This document shows positions 61,732 to 64,000 of a stretch of DNA of 64,000 nt, piece by piece. The stretch is taken from assembly GCA_964614515.1 (NCBI GenBank), contig CAZTPJ010000005.1, positions 8,619-72,618 of the forward strand. Direction: 5' to 3'. The notes under the pieces were generated by a model, which saw nothing but the letters and a program-made list of their open reading frames with translations, had not been told where the DNA came from and did not search any database. Within the stretch, counting starts at the first letter, position 1. The number at the start of each line of letters is the position of its first letter. The DNA comes from CAZTPJ01 sp964614515. GTDB lineage: Bacteria > Planctomycetota > Phycisphaerae > Phycisphaerales > UBA1924. Both the position numbers and the translations under genes were made by a program.

Positions 61732-63186
61732 ATGCGGCACATGTTGGCATCATGCGTGATCGGATGCGTCGGCTTGCTGGCCCCCAGCACGCCGCTCGCC
61801 GCACAGGCGGGACCGCCGACCAAGGTCGCCCTGACCGGCGCACGCATCATCACCGTTTCGGGGGCGGACATCGAATCCGGGACCGTGCTGATCGAACACG
61901 GCATCATCACGGCCGTCGGACCCGACATTGACATCCCCTTTGACGCGACGGAGATCGATGTGTCGGGCAAGGTGTTGTTCCCGGGGATGATTGATCCGCA
62001 TTCCGCGCGCGGCCTCGACGTGCCCAACGAGAACCTCCCCGTCGCGCCGTTTCTCGATGTCTATGACGCGCTCGACCCATCGCGGCTTTTCTTCGAGGAT
62101 GCGCTCCGCGATGGCATCACGACCGTCCATGTGATTCAGGCGAACAACCTCGTCATCGGCGGGCTGTCGCGTGCGGTGCGTCCGATCGGCCTGACCGTCG
62201 ATGAAATGACCATTCAACCGCGAATCGGCCTGAAACTCGCCACCACGCCGCGCTCGGGCTATGACCGAATGCGGCAGATGGCCTCGCTTCGCGAAGCGTT
62301 TGATGAACTGGCCCACTACGAAGAACGCCTCGCCGAACGCAAGTACGAAGAATCGCTCAAGGACAAGCCCGTCGATGTCGGCCCGGCCGAGGCGCGCGAG
62401 CGCGGCAAAGCCCTGGTCAAGGATGAAGACTACGACGATCGACACTTGAACCTCATGCGGCTGCGCCGCGGCGACTTGGCCGCGTGGATCTATGCGGGAC
62501 GAGCGACCGATGTCGGCCGCGCCATCGCGCTCGCAGAAGAGCAGGGCTTTCTTGAAAAGTCCGTGCTCGTGCTCGGGCCTGAGTCCTTCAAAGCGGTGGC
62601 GGAGATCAAGAAGTCCGGCGTGCCGGTCGTGCTTGATGAGAATCTGTTCTTCCGCGATCGCGATCCGATCACGCGGGAGTTGATTGAGGTCTTCGTTCCG
62701 CGCGTCATGCATGAGAACGGCATCGCCTTCGCGCTTCAGACGCATCCCAGCGGCTCGATGGCCGAGCGATACCTGAACTATCAGGCCGCGTTGTGCGTGC
62801 GCAACGGCATTCCGCGTCAGACGGCGCTGGAGTCCATCACGCTCACGCCGGCACGGATGCTCGGTCTTGGCGAGCGACTCGGTTCAATCGAAGTCGGCAA
62901 GGCCGGCAATATCGTCGCCTTCTCCGGCGATCCGCTCGACTTCAACTCATGGGTTGAATACGTCTACATCGACGGCATCCTGGCGTATGACCGATCGAAG
63001 GATCATCGCCTGCAGAAACTGCTCGAACTCGGCCGGGCCAACGAATCCAAACCTGCCTCGCCTGAAGAGCCGCCAGCCGAAGCCGCGCCGACCGATCAAC
63101 CCGCGCCCGAGAGCGGCGGGGATGCTCCAGCGGAGTCCGGCGAGCGTCGCCCCGATCGTCCGCAGCGGGAAGGCGGTCGTCCATGA
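61732..63186 (+). CDS. Exported amidohydrolase-fold protein 4, HxH partly lost
   Basis: This 484-residue protein has a signal peptide (about 24 residues). The metal block reads FPGMIDPHSARGLD, with only the first His. LQTHPSGS stands where active enzymes have a TDHP Asp. A charged helical segment (residues 195-240) is inserted in the barrel. The tail (about 435-484) is Pro/Ala/Glu-rich and disordered. ATG 61732 has GAGAG upstream. The stop overlaps the next gene by ATGA. Confidence 0.83.
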   Translation: MRHMLASCVIGCVGLLAPSTPLAAQAGPPTKVALTGARIITVSGADIESGTVLIEHGIITAVGPDIDIPFDATEIDVSGKVLFPGMIDPHSARGLDVPNENLPVAPFLDVYDALDPSRLFFEDALRDGITTVHVIQANNLVIGGLSRAVRPIGLTVDEMTIQPRIGLKLATTPRSGYDRMRQMASLREAFDELAHYEERLAERKYEESLKDKPVDVGPAEARERGKALVKDEDYDDRHLNLMRLRRGDLAAWIYAGRATDVGRAIALAEEQGFLEKSVLVLGPESFKAVAEIKKSGVPVVLDENLFFRDRDPITRELIEVFVPRVMHENGIAFALQTHPSGSMAERYLNYQAALCVRNGIPRQTALESITLTPARMLGLGERLGSIEVGKAGNIVAFSGDPLDFNSWVEYVYIDGILAYDRSKDHRLQKLLELGRANESKPASPEEPPAEAAPTDQPAPESGGDAPAESGERRPDRPQREGGRP

Positions 63187-64000
63187 AGCACGCGATCGTC
63201 GCGTTCGTCTTCGCGTTGTGTGCGTTGATGCTGAGTCCCGCGCCTGCGGCGGCGCAGGGTGGTTCGTTCATTCTTCGCGTTGGCCGCGTCTACACGGCCG
63301 CGCCGACCGGCGCGGCGGTGTTTGAACCCGGCGTTGTGATCGTGCGTGATGGGCGCATTGCATCCGTTGGCGGTTCGGGCCATGCGCTGCCGCCTGATCT
63401 GGCCATCATCGACATGCCCGATGCGACGGTGATTCCGGGCCTTGTGGCCGCGACATCGAATCTCGCTGGCCCCCATCCCGGTGAGGAGTCGATCTCGGGC
63501 GCATATCACGCGGCGGACGAGTTCGACCTGTTCGCCGATTACCGCCCGATTCTCGCGGGCGGCGTCACGACGGTTCATCTCTCGCCCGGCGATCATCGCC
63601 TGCTCACGGGACAAGGCGCGGTGGTGCGCCTCGGCGGACGTGCCGATGCACGCATCCTGCAACCCACGGCGGACCTGACGATCAACCTCGGTGAGAGTTC
63701 GTTCAATCCGCCGCGCATCGTTGACCTGCTCATCCCGCCGTCGCCCGACGGCATGATCAAACCCTCACGCCCGCAGCGATCAGCCTCTCGCCTTGGTCAG
63801 TTCATCGCCCTGAAGGAAGCCATCGAATCCGGCCTCAAGAGCGACGAGCGTGATGATCTGGACGTGCATCTGGCCTCGCTCGGCCGTGCATGGCAGGAAC
63901 ATCGCCCGATTCGCATCCAGACCCATCGCGCCGCGGACCTCGAAGGTGCGATTGAGTATCTCACCACGACGCAGCGGCCGGGCTATCTCGTCGGCGGTTG
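63183..64000 (+). CDS. Exported amidohydrolase-fold protein 5, HxH lost (3' end outside window)
   Basis: The first 272 codons are visible. There is a signal peptide (about 24 residues, ending AAAQ), the beta-sandwich start ILRVGRVYTAAP, and a metal block IPGLVAATSNLAG with no His. IRIQTHRAADLEGAIEYL resembles the HRA-type helix of the others. ATG 63183 overlaps the previous stop by ATGA. The gene continues past the window end. Confidence 0.82.
   Translation, partial: MKHAIVAFVFALCALMLSPAPAAAQGGSFILRVGRVYTAAPTGAAVFEPGVVIVRDGRIASVGGSGHALPPDLAIIDMPDATVIPGLVAATSNLAGPHPGEESISGAYHAADEFDLFADYRPILAGGVTTVHLSPGDHRLLTGQGAVVRLGGRADARILQPTADLTINLGESSFNPPRIVDLLIPPSPDGMIKPSRPQRSASRLGQFIALKEAIESGLKSDERDDLDVHLASLGRAWQEHRPIRIQTHRAADLEGAIEYLTTTQRPGYLVGG

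Noticed and set aside
1..64000. Horizontally acquired island or prophage
   Set aside because: No integrase, transposase, phage gene or attachment repeat was seen next to either tRNA, and base composition looks even throughout.

Overview
The window looks like a chromosomal contig from a planctomycete of the class Phycisphaerae, probably a metagenome-assembled genome. The reasons are the high GC content, several exported proteins ending in a cysteine-bearing dockerin-like module (IFDFLCFGN repeats ending in GC), two proteins ending in a VPAP-hydrophobic-RRRR sorting tail, an ECF sigma factor paired with a WD40 Ser/Thr kinase, and a DUF1559-like motif. One run of ten N at 20791-20800 is an assembly gap inside sdhA. 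No phage, insertion sequence, CRISPR array or rRNA was seen. Two tRNAs are present: Arg(TCG) and Glu(CTC).

Layout. 1-10.5 kb is housekeeping: a metallophosphoesterase cut by the window edge, two small membrane proteins, an SLC13-type transporter, an HMG-CoA lyase with two crotonase-fold genes (leucine-type degradation), a ParA ATPase with an unidentified partner, and aroB with rsfS. 10.6-19.2 kb holds a membrane Ser/Thr kinase, a beta-helix-like surface protein, a Gfo/Idh/MocA oxidoreductase and a sensor phosphatase of the SpoIIE type. 19.4-23.9 kb is a succinate dehydrogenase operon resembling mycobacterial Sdh1, with an extra exported protein between sdhA and sdhB. 24-30 kb holds three dockerin-type exported proteins and a TPR-like protein. 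30-39.4 kb is mixed housekeeping: a DUF418 membrane protein, tRNA-Arg, a cysteine desulfurase-like enzyme, gcvT, pdxH and gyrB. 39.6-43.8 kb holds a CHRD protein, two proteins with a cysteine-poor dockerin variant and a globin. 43.9-48.7 kb is the WD40 kinase and ECF sigma pair, followed by a gene-free island of hairpin repeats and tRNA-Glu. 48.8-52.6 kb holds a small conserved-looking protein, a CPBP protease, an amidohydrolase and a glycosyltransferase. 52.7-57.4 kb holds two tandem sugar-dehydrogenase-like dockerin proteins, a dockerin relic and glmM. 57.6-64 kb is a tandem run of five exported amidohydrolase-fold proteins that have all lost the usual HxH metal motif; the last runs off the window.

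Themes. Many genes overlap by 4 bp (ATGA), which implies translational coupling. Several housekeeping genes have a -10-like box 5-8 bases before the start codon and no Shine-Dalgarno sequence, which suggests leaderless mRNAs. Exported proteins instead have clear GGAG-type ribosome binding sites. The most distinctive features are the amidohydrolase-like cluster without metal ligands, the hairpin island whose repeat also borders the sdhA gap, and the unusual succinate dehydrogenase operon.
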